DNA from: Isoetes taiwanensis
Lineage: Eukaryota; Streptophyta; Lycopodiopsida; Isoetales; Isoetaceae
DNA: 64,000 nt
Direction of reading: 5' to 3'
NCBI GenBank assembly: GCA_021234155.1
Contig: JAJEKV010000870.1
Coordinates: 1 to 64,000, forward strand
The translations under genes and the position numbers were made by a program. Every line of letters begins with the position of its first letter. Position 1 is the first letter of the stretch. The notes beneath the pieces were generated by a model. It worked only from the letters and a program-made list of their open reading frames with translations. It was not told the origin of the DNA and did no database searches. Positions 36,261-50,279 of this stretch are shown here, piece by piece.

Positions 36261-39082
36261 ACTTGCTTGGGTCACAAACTTGGTCTTGTTGCAAGAGGAA
36301 AATGCTAAATAGGAAGAAGTACGATACTAGGATTACCCATATATCTTTACAAATCACAAGGCCTAAGTTACGTTCTTGTGGTCAGCATCCCAAAGGATGG
36401 TAGAACTTTAAAAGCATATCTTAAGATCTCCTTTTACAACAATATCAAGAACCTACTTGCATTTGGGAAATGATTTGAATCAAAGAAAGTAATATCATCA
36501 TATACATGTGTGGTCATTTCCCTTGAGATAATTCAACGCTTACGCATTTCTCTCGTTCTACACTTCAAGAATTTGTACTATCGAGGGTTCAATTGTTAGT
36601 TCTAAGAATCAAAATTAGCCATAGAATTGTAATATCTCATAAACCCATTTGTAATTTGGAAGGGTCCCGCATCAAGTCAAATTTGTCTTTGAAACTATGG
36701 ATCTGACCAAAACGCCGATATCTAATGAAATTCAGAAAATTGGAACCAATCATTCGAGAAAATCAAAGTCGTGAGATCGATAAATTTTCAATCGAAATAA
36801 CAAAGAAAATATCTACTTCATGAAAACCATATAATCAATAATCTTTAAAGCCAAAAACTAACCTATTTTTCAGAGAAAATCAATTTTGACCGCTTTTTCC
36901 AAATTACATCAAATATAGACCCTCACCGCCCTTCTATCAAGAATTGCAAGATCTCTTCGGTTGTTTCTCAAAAGCTTAATAGCTTATAGAAAGCTAACAC
37001 AAATCCACCCTAGAGTGTCAAAGACCATGGATGAATTTTTGATTATTTCTACCTCAAGAACTTCAAATGACCGGAACGAGATGAAAAATAAAAAGTAGGC
37101 TCTAGGAAGGCAACTAAAACAACGAAAACAAAACTAAACTAAATGATGCATGCCGGTGCCTCCATATGGAATAGGTCATATCAACAATGATGACTTCTCG
37201 GGTGACAAGTCAATCCGAGTTAGATGTCATGTGGATGACAAGTTGTCACCGATGTGATCAGATTCAAGTCACTTATCACAAGTAATGCGGTGAGTAGCAA
37301 TGTAGCATCATCAATTTTGCTAACAAATTCTCCATTAAATATTATAAGTAACTGGTGATTGGTTCCTCTTAGATGAATCATTATCATGACCATTATCGAG
37401 CCTAACAAGAAAAATTCAAACCTTTCTACCTCCTTGTTTACATGCACAAGGACATCCCCGGTTCAACTGCTTGTGAGAAGCCCCCCGGCACCACTATCCC
37501 ATCCACGGTAAACATCCAATAAGACGCCATCGAAAAAGGAACATGTCATGAACAAGGTGGGGAAACTTACAAGAGAGTCCACAACTAGCATTCTGTTTTA
37601 GAAAGGAATGAAGCTTCTCGACCATCGTAAAGATTAAGCCCCGACCTTCATATCATTTGTTACACGTAATATTGCTTCCAAATCAATAACTCATATAGCT
37701 AGGCAACCGCTCAAGATCCTCCTTTAATCCTGCACGATGGCCCCTATCAAAAACCCTTGTGCAAGAACGTTGTCTTCGAATGTGCCAACAGATGATTAGC
37801 TTTGACAAAATACATTACCCAAAATGGGGTTGTGCCTTTACCCAGAATGTCCTCGTGGAATAAGGACTGTTTAGGTCACTGGGACATTTGTCTTTGCCAT
37901 CTTGAAGAATCTTCAAAGCTCTAACAACCTAAAATATTTTGATGCAACATTTACATAAAATAAGTATATTTTTACCAGTTTATAAATAGTTTTAACTACG
38001 CCTTGCAGCCCCTCATATTTTAATTAACCAATTGAATCCTTTTGTCGTTGGTTTCTAATCGCTTTCCTAGATTATTTCCAATATGTTGACAACTGCAGCA
38101 TGGTGTGTGTCAAGGAAGCTATGAGTATAAAACCAAAGATTGGCTTTTGCCTTACGATCTTTGAGACCTTCATCATATTCTTAAGGCATGTATGCTGTTG
38201 TGCATTGACCGATTGGATAGATTTTTCTTCCTCCCATGATCTTTATTTTGGAGAGATGAAATACCTATCTAAAGGGAGAAAGTATGCATGCAACCCTACC
38301 CACTTTTATCGCCAAGATTTATAGCCACCGCTGGCCCCTTTGCAATCAATCATGGGAGACCCACTTGAGCCGCCTCTTTAGTACCGAAGCTTCAAAAATA
38401 ATGGCCGTCACAAACACAACCTTATATGGTAGAATGACAAGAATTTAAAGAAATGATGGGACCCGCATGTAAAGGTATTGAAATCGCTATATCCATCCCT
38501 GAAATAAGTTTTCAAGTTAGAACTTACATGATTTGTAGGATCTTCGGAAACATCTTAAATGTCTAATGTAAGGTAGACTAAAAGGCCAACAGAGATGTGA
38601 ATGGTTGTTCAAGACATTCAGGAGAAGGAAATAGCCTTGGTAAACAAACTCTTTCAAACCATGCAGAACCAATACTGGGGTCACCGGATGCATTCTTCTC
38701 TCGCAAAGAACAGGGCTACAGTTTACCAAGAAGAAGAGCTTCTCGCCCATTAACGAGGGGGGTGACCGCTAAGGGCTTAGCGTTTTTGAAGCGCTTTTAG
38801 AATATACCGTGTATATGTCAAGATATCCTCGAATATCATGCTAAGAACCCACTTAGGCGTAGGGTCTGCCTCTAGGGGCAACCCAAAAGCAATGTACTAT
38901 ACGCCATCTCCCAAACTAAGGCCCTAGGTGTGCATATCCATTTAGGTTTCTAATGATGTAAATCAAAGATACTTGTTATTTGCTCCACACCGATGCGATT
39001 ACGCTTTTTTTTCGATAGTCTCGCGATGTATTCACGTCAGTATTTGTGGACAAATTTCTAGCATTCCCGATTGCATTAATAT
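36261..39082. other. Gene-poor intergenic stretch
   Basis: No domain was recognised. An open frame at 38594-38752 (plus) reads well for about 50 codons in two frames (MVVQDIQEKEIALVNKLFQT in one) and could be an orphan exon or TE fragment. Without a second exon I do not call a gene. Confidence 0.4.
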
Positions 39083-39245
39083 ATGTATGGTGGGTGAGAA
39101 ATAAATCAAATGTTATCTAGACAATTCATTTAATCTAAGAATTAATCTAAGAATTAATATGCATGATGGGTAAGAAACAAATCAAATATCATCTAGACAC
39201 TCATGCATGCCGGGTAAGAAACGTAATCAAATGTCATCTAGACAC
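39083..39245 (+). repeat. Three-copy tandem repeat, ~42-bp unit
   Basis: ATGGTGGGTGAGAAATAAAT-like units with ATCAAATGTcATCTAGACA occur at 39083-39122, 39161-39202 and 39204-39245. An AATCTAAGAATT duplication lies in the spacer. Confidence 0.75.
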
Positions 39246-41960
39246 GATTTAATTAGTCTAAAAGCATAATATGTGACTTTATGTGATTCAAAGTATACTT
39301 AGTTGACATTCTTGTCCACTTTTGTTATCACACTATTTTGGAATAGCTTCTGTGCAAAAATCATAACATGAAATATGTAGAAAAATCTTGAAGCACTACT
39401 ATATTGTGGCAATTATACGATGTATACATGTTGAAAGTCAAATCTAATAAACAAATATAAACTCTTAAAAGCTTTGCGTTTTTATGCCTGCGTTCATCGC
39501 AGTAATGATATGAGATAACGTCCATGAGCTTCAAGCATTTTTGTAATTTTTTTAAACTGTTAGCAGCACGAATCAAACTCATAAGACTGCATCCTAATTA
39601 TTCCTATGCCACTAGCAAATGGGTTCGAGAATTTTCAAAGATTTCATAGCTCAAAAGAAAGACATACCCCAATTCGTTTGGCGGGGCCCGGCCCCACACG
39701 GCGGAGATGATGTTTCAATTCCAATTAACTTAATCAATATTAAATCTAATAATAATAATATAAGTAACAGCAGGATAGACACATAATCTGTAAATACCTT
39801 TTTCTGGATGGTCATCTTCACATCGTACGACGGATTTGCACGAGTTTTTCTTATCGAACGATGCTTGTGAAGCAGTTCTTTGTATAATTTTATATGCGCT
39901 ACGATTGGGATTTGACATTAGCTATATCAAATCTCGAGTTTGTAATGGAGGTATAAGGTTTTGTCGGGCATTGGTATCTAAACCAGACGTAAGAGCTTCT
40001 TTGCCTGCAAAAAAGGAACGTGTCGATGTTAATAGACATTAAGCCATGAGCGGAATATGCAATCGTAGTTAGAGCTATTAGTAATCATGTAACCTGAGTC
40101 GCGTGATTGATTGTGCGAGTCGCTCATGAGCAATTCTTTCACTTGGATTATTCAAATGGTTGCACAAAGCAATTGTCTTCAGCATTTGTTGATTCTCGAA
40201 GCCTCCTTGAACCCTTCTCAAGAAGTTCATAGGGCGTAACAAAATAGATTCAATCCTTAGTATACCATTGGAATATGCTTAATGTTTGTAATTTGCACCA
40301 ACTCAAATTGCTCAAGTTTTGGGGGCAACACAATAATATTGATAGATTAGAGACCTAATCCCAATCGTCATTCATGCATTTTAAAAGGCAAGGATTTTTT
40401 ACACAAAGATTGGAAGAGCACAGTTGATGCTATAGCTAATTGTATAGTATATGATATCTATGGTTCAGAATTAATGAGAGATTAATAGAAATAACAGCCT
40501 CAAAGCTTTTTGGAGAAGATTGACAACAAATCTATAATTCTCATTGAATATATAGATTGGACCATTAAGCTTTTGAAAATAGGCTTGATCTTAAGTCCCA
40601 AAACGAGAGGAGAAGAAAAAGGAACACAAGGCCTATAAATTAACCTTTCAGACCCAAATTTAGTTGCCAAGATGTATATCTAAGCTCAATAATAGACCAC
40701 CAAATCCCCGAACATTTAACCAAGTAGCTCATACCGAAAATACAAGATTCAAAGGTAAATTTGACAAAATGCCCAATAACAATTTTCTAACTTTTTTCTT
40801 CTTTAATGGAGAAATCATGATTCTATGGCTACAAATTCAAAATTTTGGTCAGCAAACTTATAAATTGAACTGAGAGGATGAAACCAGCTTAACTCCATTT
40901 CATTTAATGGGTCTCAAACTCTACTCGAGGCATGTTCTCGCTTTTATGGGTCCCAAATCTAACTTGAGAGATCTTGCTTAAGCTCAGAAGTCTTTTTAAT
41001 CATTTAAAAAAAATGAAAGCATTCATTTGGAATAGAACCATTTTATGCTTATCATATTGCGGAAAGACCAAATTTGTCATTCGAATGGATTCCAGAAGCC
41101 CATGGACAACCTAGTTAGCATTTTCACCTGTTCCCTCCACCAGATTTCAATCTTTGAGCAAGTTTTGGTATCCACTTTGCGGGCACTTCATGCCGCGCCA
41201 GGGCATCTTAATAAGCTTAAGAAAAACCTTGGTTTGCCACTTCTCACCCATTCGAGGGAAATAATTCGGATTGTGGTTGAAAAGAGGCCGGAGATCATGA
41301 AACCGCAAGGATTTCAACTATTCGACATCAATTGAACGCCTTTAATGGATCGAGACATCCAATTTGTTGATCAAGCCCATTTACTTTGACTGCCTATGTT
41401 ATTTAAGCCTCACAATGTCTATGCAACGAATCTTGGGGTTGCAATTTATCAGCACAGCTTTACAAACACTTAACAACACCAGAATTCCCGAAGTTTAAGA
41501 CCGATACATCCCTTGCGTAACCAAAAAACACCAATCTCGTCCCGAATCAATGGTTATTCCGCCTCGCGATACCGGTTAAATCCCGTGAGGATTCCGGATT
41601 TTGCCATTCGCTTTTAATTAATCCCATTCAAATCTAACCCAAACATTTTCAACTCGAGGATTTAGTTCTCTGTTCAAAAAGAGGGCCAAATCCATATTCA
41701 AGCCTAAAAAAATGCACGGTTCACTTAAAAACTACTAAGTAAATGGGTCTACATAATGGTAAGAACATACCTAATAACTTTCTAAGCTCGCACTTGATCA
41801 AGTGCTGACTCTTCCTTTGCTAGTTTCGCCTTCCAAAAATTACTTAAGTCCCTTTGCGCTTCCAGGACGTTGGATTTAACTTGCAAACTTCTACACGACA
41901 AGACTTCGAAGTCGGTGGTCGATTTGAAGAGTTTTAAAATTAGAAAGTATCAAAACAGAG
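39246..41960. other. Gene-poor intergenic stretch
   Basis: The plus-strand frame 41045-41335 (96 codons) is open but without recognised motifs. Otherwise AT-rich and unremarkable. Confidence 0.45.
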
Positions 41961-41969
41961 CCCACTAAG

Positions 41970-42420
41970 TATAATTATCACGAATGTTTGCTTCAGAAAC
42001 AGTTCACAGGTAGAACAAATTATCACGTATGTTTGGTTCGGAAACACTTTACCTTATTTAAACACTTAAGAGATTTACGACGCCGCCTTAGCATAAGGTT
42101 CACCGCTGCAGACATGTACAACGCCGAATTTGGAGCTCCCACCAACACCCAGGACGTCTCACGGAACTCCCTTTCCGTACATGTGCCAAATGTAATTGTT
42201 TTTAACAAATATTTATTTTTGGATTTTTTGGCCCGAAAAGCACTTTTTTTGCTATTAATTTTATATGTAGGAAAGAGCTCTGACTAACACCCGAGACGTC
42301 TCACGAACTCCTTTCCGATGTGCCAAATGTAATTGTTTTTACCTGAAATATTTATTTTTGATTTTTGGCCCTGAAAAAGCACTTTTTTTTTGCTATTAAT
42401 TTTATATGTAGGAAAGATAA
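41970..42420 (+). repeat. Local tandem duplications (44-bp and ~141-bp units)
   Basis: TTATCACGaATGTTTGcTTC near 41976 repeats as TTATCACGtATGTTTGgTTC near 42020. A larger unit (CACCC-GA-CGTCTCACG, TGCCAAATGTAATTG, GCTATTAATTTTATATGTAG) is duplicated at about 42144-42284 and 42285-42420. Differences between copies are mostly in homopolymer length and at CG sites. Confidence 0.85.
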
Positions 42421-42500
42421 GATGTTCATTCTCCCTTTTCTCTTGGAGGACCCATCGCATATCTAAGGTTTTCCTCCTAAAGAATGTACTAAAGCCAGGC
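42412..42500 (+). repeat. Dispersed repeat shared with 18098-18184
   Basis: GTTCATTCTCCCTTTTCTCTTGGAGGA...GAATGTACTAAAG matches 18110-18178 in order and orientation. The two lie 24 kb apart, so this is a dispersed element family, ends unknown. Confidence 0.7.
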
Positions 42501-43019
42501 ACCCGTTTAGTAGTGTTTTTCGTGCCGAAGTTATCTTTCCTCTGTACAGGAGAACATATATAAATAGGAAAACTGCATAAGCTTTATAAGATACGCATGG
42601 TGCAGTATTGTCGGATAGAGGACTTCGTCACAACACGATAGGCGAATCCGGCACAATAAGGTTTAGATTCAACCCCTTTAACTGTTGTACCTTCCCTTAG
42701 CGGCGCTTTCCCCAACTATGGAGTTTAGGGTTTTTTTTAGACAGAGTCCGTCTTCCTGGATTAATGTACAACATGGTAGCAATTTTTCTGTGCATAAAAG
42801 AAACTTTTCCCTCAATAAGCTTTTAAAGGACCCATTAAACTCTGCGTATGTGTATCGAAACAAATTTGCATCTTAGTTTCTTTTCTTGTATAGATTATTA
42901 GAGATCTCAAAACAATTCTATTGCTCGTTCGTTATCAATAAGCATATGCCACAGATATGAACTAGCCGTTATATTAAGCTGTCTGGGATCATGTTCAAGC
43001 TTTTTAACTGATTTTGCAG
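42501..43019 (+). other. Upstream region or first intron of the RBM39-like gene
   Basis: It ends in a pyrimidine-rich tract and AG (43018-43019), a good splice acceptor. A 5' UTR exon is likely further upstream but cannot be placed. No TATA or other promoter element is convincing. Confidence 0.4.
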
Positions 43020-46000
43020 GTGTTTGGTTATCCAAACAAACTGCTGCATTATCTGGAAAATTTGTGTAGCCAACGACAAAAAGGGATCCAATTACCAGCA
43101 TTAATGGATTTTGATGAGTATGAGTACCCTCGAAAAGGACTGTTGAAGGCCCTGATGGGACACTAAAGTCAAATGGTGCTGATGCAAAAAGATTGGATGA
43201 TACAAGTCTTAGAATCTCAAAAGGGCAAAACGGGGAGTATGGTAATGGAGAATTCAAAAGCAAACGAATGCGCTCTGAAAGAGAGGGACAGGGACCATGA
43301 TGAAAGGGATAGGCACCAATCTAGGGAGAAAGACAGGGTAAGAGAGAAGAGTAGGGACAGGGATAGGGATAGAGATAGGAAAAGGAGTAGCAGGGACAGA
43401 GATCGAGAGAGGGATCGGGAAAGAGACAGACTTTAGGACAGGGAGCCGAGAGAGCCCAGAGACAGAGAAAGAGAACGTTCTCGCGACAGTGGGAGAAGCA
43501 GGGAATTGATCCGCACCGTCGCCAAGCAGGGAATTGGATCCGCGACGGGACTATGAAAGAGATAGAGAACGGAACCAGCGCCTAGGTACCTTTTCCTTTT
43601 CAAGTCTTTGTTGTTCATTTGCAATATGGAACTTTTGTCCATCAGGATGCCATGCTCTAAGTTATACTGAGCACCCTTCTTTCCACAGAAATGTTTGACA
43701 TATTAAACATTGGCAATCAGAAATCTCCTCCGTAGTGGAAGGTGGAGTTCTTTTTGGTCTACCTTCTTTTAAGCTTCATTGCTTGGCTCACTATAGTGGG
43801 AAGAAGATGGAAAATATGCCTCTAGTAATCCTCCTTAATTTGCTTCCAGGGAAAGAAGGAGAAAAAGGGAAGTATCAGTTCCTGCTGAACCTGAAGCGGA
43901 TCCAGAAAGGGACCAACGTACAGTATTTGCATACCAGGTAATTACCAGTCATTTAGTATAGTGTTTGCAGAATTTGGAGTTACTTATCTCACATGAATTC
44001 TAACCAACAGATTGATGGTTGTACTTAGTTATTTGGTTGCCTTTCATATAATATTGTTCAATTTATTTCAGGCGTTCAAACTATTTGAAGTGTCAAGCAA
44101 CATGTAACGACTATCCATTGAAAAACTGGTTTAACTTTCAGTCAAGCAAGCCCCTAAAATCTTAATGTATGCCAAGCATGTTGAAAATCTTAAAATCTTA
44201 GCTCTTAATATGTTGGAATTTAGATGTGAAAAGGTTACGCGTTTAATGCTAGCATATTTTCTTTATGGTAAGAAGACATTCATTTGTATGCCTCAAAGTG
44301 GAAGCGCTATACAATACTGCAATTCTTTGAATTGAGTTTGTTAGTGCTAACATTTTTCTTTATGGTAAGAAGATATTTATCTGTATGTCTCAAAGTGGAA
44401 GCATCTGATACATTACCGCATTACTTTGAATTGAAGAGTTCGCTTACCAAGTCGTGGAAATGATATTGTAAATTGTTTTCAAACTGTGGTAAACCTTATT
44501 TATTTCCTTTCATCTTGTTAATACAGATTTGCTTAAAGGCTGATGAGCCGGATGTTTATGAGTTTTTTCTCAAGCTGGGAAGGTACCCCTACCTGGAAGC
44601 CAGGTTTACATGTTTTATTGTTCAATGGACTGGATGTCCTTACTTATATTTATTAGGTGCGAGATGTTCGTTTAATTATGGATCGGAACTCGCGAAGATC
44701 AAAAGGTGTAGGGTGAGTATCTGAAGGGTAGGGGTTATTATTAATGTGTTCCTTTCATTCTAAATATTGTTCATATGGAACAGATATATTGAGTTCTATG
44801 ATGCACTATCAGTCCCAATGGCAATTGCAATGTCTGGACAGACTTTACTTGTCAGCCAGTGATGGTGAAACCATCTGAGGCAGAGAAAAACCTCGCAGAC
44901 AATCAACAACCGCCGCCGCTAATGGTGCAGGGGGTTACGCTTGGACCTTACCGGGAGGAGCTAGGCGCCTTTATGTAGGGAACTTGCATTTCAATATTAC
45001 AGAGGATCAACTACGCCAGGTATGACGATGAATGTTTTTTTTCCTTCTATGCTTGGTACTCTGTTGTCTAATTTTGTTTTTGTGACAATATTATTTGGCT
45101 TAGGTATTTGAACCATTTGGACCTGTGGAATTAGTTCAATTGCCTACTGATCCTGAAACAGGGCATTGCAAAGGATTTGGCTTTGTACAAGTAAGTTTCA
45201 ATTTCTTTACGCTTGCAAGTATGTTGTTTATTTAGGAGCAGCATGCTGTTGCAGTATCAAAGATTAGAGGATGCACGTGCAGCACAACAAGCACTTAATG
45301 GTATCTTAGAACTTGCTGGGTCGGTAATTAAGGTAAATCTGTTATTACATTTTGGTTGTGAATCTAGCATTGCTGCTTATCACCATTTTAAGCTTGTCTA
45401 GGTGTCTGCTGTATCTGATCAATTTGGCATGCAAGATATGGGTGTCAATCCTGGAGATCTTGATGACGATGAAGGTGGTGGTCTGGTAGGTCTCCTCTGG
45501 GAAGCATCAAGACACAATCATGTTAACTAATAGTACTGTTTTTTTGGCAGGCTTTAAATGCTCATTCGAGGGCACTGCTTATGCAGAAATTAGACCGCAG
45601 TGGCATTACGACAGGGTAGTTTTCTTACGCTGGTCATGTCAACCTTAAGAGCTTGCTTCATATTTTTCAAACTTGTTCTTGTGCAGGGCCATTGGAGCTG
45701 TTCCTAATCCTGCCACTGCCCCCTTGGGAATTTTGGGGGCTGCTGTTGTTCCAGGTCTGACTCCAATGGTCTCATCCCTTGGCGCAATTCATGGAATGGG
45801 ATTGACTCCAGCAGTTGCAGCACCTATTGCTGAGTCAATTGGGACACCGAAAGTGAATTTTATTGTTGAAGAATATGTTTGATCCATCGGCAGAGGTAAG
45901 TGTACTATTTGCTTATAGATGTCGAGCGTTTGTCAGCTTTTTATGATTAAGTTCGTATCATGACAGACGGAGCCAGACTTTGACCTTGACATAAAGGAAG

Positions 46001-46684
46001 ATGTTCAGGAGGAGTGTTCAAAGTTTGGTTTCATGAAGCACATTTTTGTTGATAAGTGAGTATCTCTAGTAAGCCTGCATGATCTAATTATGCAATAGCT
46101 CCTCCAACTATCCACTTTGCCTGGCCAACTTTCTCTTGAAGATAGTGGTTTTGAGTGTTTGTTCTTTAGGCATGCTAATCCCAGGCATAATTGAACTCCA
46201 GGGGCTCTGGTTTTCTAGCCAAGAGTGTTTCAGACTCAACACATCCATCAGTTATGATATGATGATTTTAATTATTATAAATGATATGTTAAGTGTCTAG
46301 CCTAGGAATTGTCCTTAGCATGCCGTGATTTGTCCAATTCAGGCATGTTATGATGTAAATGATAAGCATAGGTAACAGCCAGTCTATGAATTGTTACAGG
46401 GTCTGGAATCATGACAAAAGTAAGTTTCCCAGAAATTGTGTTTTCACCTAAAACTGCCTAGTTTTTTTTTTGCAGGAATAGCCCTGGACATGTGTATCTA
46501 CGCTCAATAGCTTAACAGTTGCATTAAACGCCCAACGGCTCTTCATGGGGCGTTGGTTTGCAGGAAAGATGATCACTGCAACATTCATGGTAAGAGAATT
46601 TGGCAGGTCCTTTGCTATTGTTGGAATCTGATCGGTTCTTTGGGGTTGCAGACAGCTTTAGCCTATGAATACAAATTTCCATAA
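43020..46684 (+). CDS. RBM39: RBM39/CAPER-like SR splicing factor, 13 exons, with apparent frameshifts
   Basis: The product is a nuclear splicing factor of the RBM39/CAPERalpha/Rsd1 family, which helps U2AF-dependent 3' splice-site recognition. Inferred exons: 43020-43585 (ATG at 43104, MDFDEYEY), 43850-43937, 44527-44582, 44657-44712, 44784-45019, 45104-45190, 45255-45332, 45402-45485, 45551-45615, 45687-45895, 45967-46055, 46476-46589 and 46652-46684 (stop). All introns are GT-AG. Exon 1 encodes a long RD/RS-rich domain. RRM1 follows (TVFAYQI, SKGVGYIEF), then RRM2 (RLYVGNL, CKGFGFVQ), a DDDEGGGL linker with LLMQKLDRSGI, and a C-terminal UHM (EPDFDLDIKEDVQEECSKFG, then the RWF motif in GRWFAGKMITATFM). 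Indels break the frame near 43128-43140, 43280, 44570, 44855, 44950, 45850 and 46515. Intact splice sites and motifs argue for sequence error, but a young pseudogene is possible. Confidence 0.88.
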
Positions 46685-48421
46685 GAGAGCCGATAAGATT
46701 TTGGAACCTGGGAACCTCATCATATTAGATTAGGCTGGAAAATTGTAATTTTAATCCATGTACTAAATATATATATTATTAAAAATGATACTATTCTTAT
46801 GAGTGTCCAGCTTCAATATTGTTCATTAGGAAGTATCATTGTTGATGTTATTTGTAAAGGATTTCTTTATCAAAGGAGATGCCAAAGCAAGGTTATGCTA
46901 ACATTTAGGTTTGCAGAGTTATTTGATATCATGTTTTTTTTTCAAATTCATTGTCTTCCTCCCTATGGTTTGGTGGCTATTTCTGTTAGCAATCAAGAGG
47001 TTTTGCATTCTAGTCTCCCTTTGGGACATTTAGGGACCATCATATGTCTCTATTGGGATGCGTCGTAAAAGGTACTATCTTCGAACAGTCAAAGTTTATC
47101 TTTTGGAACAGCCAACAAATATATCATTCATAAAACCATGGTGAAGAGTTATAAACCTTAATATTGACTTTGCAATGCAATGAGCGAACCAAAGAAATAA
47201 ATAAGGTGGTATTGAACATCCATTATATCACACCCAACGTATCACATCATGCTGCTTAAAGTATGATGATGATGGCATTAAGTTTTAAACAGGCGATATT
47301 GTTTTCTAAACATGCATTAAAGTTTTAAACAGGCGATATTCAACTTGTCTAAACTTTTGGCATGTATGATTTTTTTTTTTTTTTGCCAACATGGACATGT
47401 TAAAGATCTTGCCCATTAAATTCAAATCTTGGCCATTTAAATTCAAATTTCTTTGCTTTGATGGGCTCCAGTGTGAAAAGGTTGTGTTGGAAAGTGCCCG
47501 ATGGGTGCCTTTCTAATTTTTATTTGTTTGGGCTTAGGCGCAAGTGTGATTTCACCCTTAAAAATATTTTATTGCATTTAACATGTCATTTATTTAAAAC
47601 AATGATCACATTTTTGGTTGCTAGGCATTGTTCAAAGGTACAATGACGCAATACTAAACACTTGCAACCTCTCAAGACTAACATTTAGATGCTCAAGAAA
47701 GAAGGTATGTCTCTTCAATCTTTAGGACCAACATTTAGGTTGGAATTCAAAGCATACGAAATAATCATGTGTACATGTTTCTACAATAGTATATATGCCA
47801 TAGAAGCATTGCAAAAATGAATCAGTGATTTATCAAAAAACAATTGGAAATAATCTGCAAAGGAATCTTACGCAAAGGTGGACCAATTACATGGACTTTT
47901 GGTGAAAGGATCTAAAAGCCAACCCAAGAAGCATGCAACACTATCAGGATGGAAATGGTCATGGCATAATCATTGTTTCTATCTACGACAAGTGGTTTAG
48001 AAAGTGAGAAATTTGTTGTAATACTTTTGTTAGAGTGTAAGAAACCGGTTTTTCTAGATCTAGATTTAAATTGAAACTATAATCAAGGTGGATTTTCATA
48101 TCAGAATGTGTGCTTTGTAGACTCTCCAACTCCTACAGACATATTACTTCCTAGGATCTTAGAGACGATATGAGGAATATTAAAAAAATTTCGGATAGGG
48201 GATAAAAGGTTTCCCATATACCTTATGTGATTTTGGCCCTTAGCTTAGATATGCTAACCAAAGTATAGGATTCTTTGGTCGATGCTATTTCATTTCCTTC
48301 ATGCATGATAATTTGTCTATGCGCTTATGGAGATCCTGTGATTTCTTGCATTTAATTAGAATTGTTCCTACTTTTGGGAATGTGGAAGCACGCCTACTAA
48401 TTGCATCACAAGGGGTAATCG
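46685..48421. other. Intergenic, 3' of the RBM39-like gene
   Basis: No further exon of the family is expected after the stop. A 12-bp T run occurs at 47372-47383 and a short direct repeat (CATTAAGTTTTAAACAGGCG, 47274 and 47316). No gene was recognised. Confidence 0.5.
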
Positions 48422-48487
48422 CATGAGATTGGATTGTGGTTGATCCAAGAGGTCCATGAGATTGGATTGTGGTTGATCCAAGAGGTC
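48422..48487 (+). repeat. Perfect 33-bp tandem duplication
   Basis: Two identical 33-bp copies, 48422-48454 and 48455-48487, beginning CATGAGATTGGATTG. A diverged larger copy of the surrounding ~150 bp lies at about 48775-48915 (shared features GATTGTGG, GAGGTC, TTGTTGCTAT, TCTAGAATCTT). Confidence 0.93.
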
Positions 48488-49448
48488 CTTAAAAGGGATT
48501 ATGAAGTGTCGTCGTTGTTGCTATGTTGGTTCAATTCTAGAAAGAAATCTGGTGAACAAGACACAAATCGCTCTTCTAGAATCTTCGCCATTCATTGCAA
48601 CTTATTGATAATGCAAAGTTGTATACGTGAAAACCTGTTTTAACTCTAAAGCTATTATTTCTAATGGTCTAGTGGTTAGCCATCTAAATATTCTTGAATT
48701 TGAACATATTGAAACATAAACTTGAGGACTTAGCAGAGGGAATCATTCATGGTGGTGATTCATGTTTTCAGCTTGAGAGATATGATTGTGGATGATTAAA
48801 GAGGTCTTTAAAAATGATTTTTGGTCCATTGTTGCTATTGCTTGGATTGGCGTAAAAGGAATATGGTAAGCAAATGTGCAAATCATTCTTTTCTCGTTGT
48901 TCTAGAATCTTAATTAGATAAGGAATGTCTCTTTATTTGACATATCGGAGTGGCATACATGCCTAGGCCATTAGATGGATGAAGCATGTTTGACACCCCA
49001 ATAATATCAATAAGAACACATTTTTGTGGAAGATGATATATGCAATTCCGTGAGTAAATTGTCAGAAAAATCAAGAGAATATAAAGTGAAACCATCAAAA
49101 TGCATGGTTAATAGATTTGAATGCGTAGTAAACATAAAGAAATTAGGTAAAAACTAGAACTATAGCTTAAGTGCTGATTGAATGTCGAAAACTCGCTACG
49201 CGGGCATGTTGTGATTGGGTCATGGGCCAAAATTGCACGTAGCTATCTTTTATGTTAATTGAAACTTTAGTGCTACATAGCTATTATCCACAAAACATTT
49301 TTATGTTTTATGTTATCCACTCTATTATACGTATTGTTTCTAAAACAATTATTCATTATATAAGTGTAGTCCAGGTTTAGCATGCAAATATTCTTGAATG
49401 AGCTTATTGACAACATAATCTAGTGTAGGCGGCGAAATATATAGAGTC
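48488..49448. other. Intergenic, AT-rich
   Basis: It holds the diverged copy described for the 33-bp duplication. Nothing else was recognised. Confidence 0.45.
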
Positions 49449-49648
49449 AAGGAATACATTGCCCTTACAATACGATCTAAGAGGATGCGCACATACAAAA
49501 AAGGATGTCCAACAATATTAGGTTTTGATATAATATCAATCCCAATACAAGGAATACATTGCCCTTACAATGTGGTTTAAGAGGATGCATATATACGAAA
49601 GGGTGTCCAACAATATTAGATCTTGATATGATATCAATTTCAGTATAT
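49449..49648 (+). repeat. 100-bp tandem duplication
   Basis: AAGGAATACATTGCCCTTAC occurs at 49449 and 49549, exactly 100 bp apart. The two copies continue in parallel through GTCCAACAATATTAG and GATATCAAT-type blocks. Confidence 0.88.
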
Positions 49649-50279
49649 GGTATCCAACATTGGTAACATCTATTAAATTGTGAACAGTTAAGTTTTTGGC
49701 AATGCCCTAAGGTTTTTAGACGTATTTGACCAGAAGTTGCTATTTTTTTCTTTCTTTTTAATTGGCAAAAGCTAGGTGCATGCAGATATTAGAGTTCATG
49801 TTTTGAACTACCGTCGAATTTTAATTTTAAAGCGCTTCCACCCTCGAGCACTTTTGCGTGGTTTTTCTTGCTTTATGTGTTTGTGGAATCATGGTAGATT
49901 ATGATATCCTTCTATTCTTGGTCCGTGGGTATGATCTTATTAGACTCTAACGACTTGCAATCTTTTGCTAAAGAAGCACCATGTAATCAGTAGCAAAAGT
50001 GTAAGTGAAATCCACTAAACATATATAGAGGTCATGTTTCAAACTTCTATGTCCACATGAAAGGGTATTTGCTAAGTTACCAATATTAGGTAACCCAAAT
50101 CAATAACAACATTAAAGATGTCATGGACCAAGGATTTAGTATTGTTTGCAGTATGGGACATCTGTGTGCAAGAAAGGGGAGCTTTTTTACCATTTAGTAC
50201 TTGTATACTTACCCATTAACGGGTTTTTCTGCCTCAAGCTAGGGTAAAATATATATTAAGGATGCTTTTGGCCACCCTT
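49649..50279. other. Intergenic, AT-rich
   Basis: No gene or repeat was recognised. Confidence 0.45.

Noticed and set aside
38594-38800. Small gene near 38.6 kb
   Set aside because: Two frames read well for about 50-65 codons but no splice partner, motif or conserved start supports a gene.
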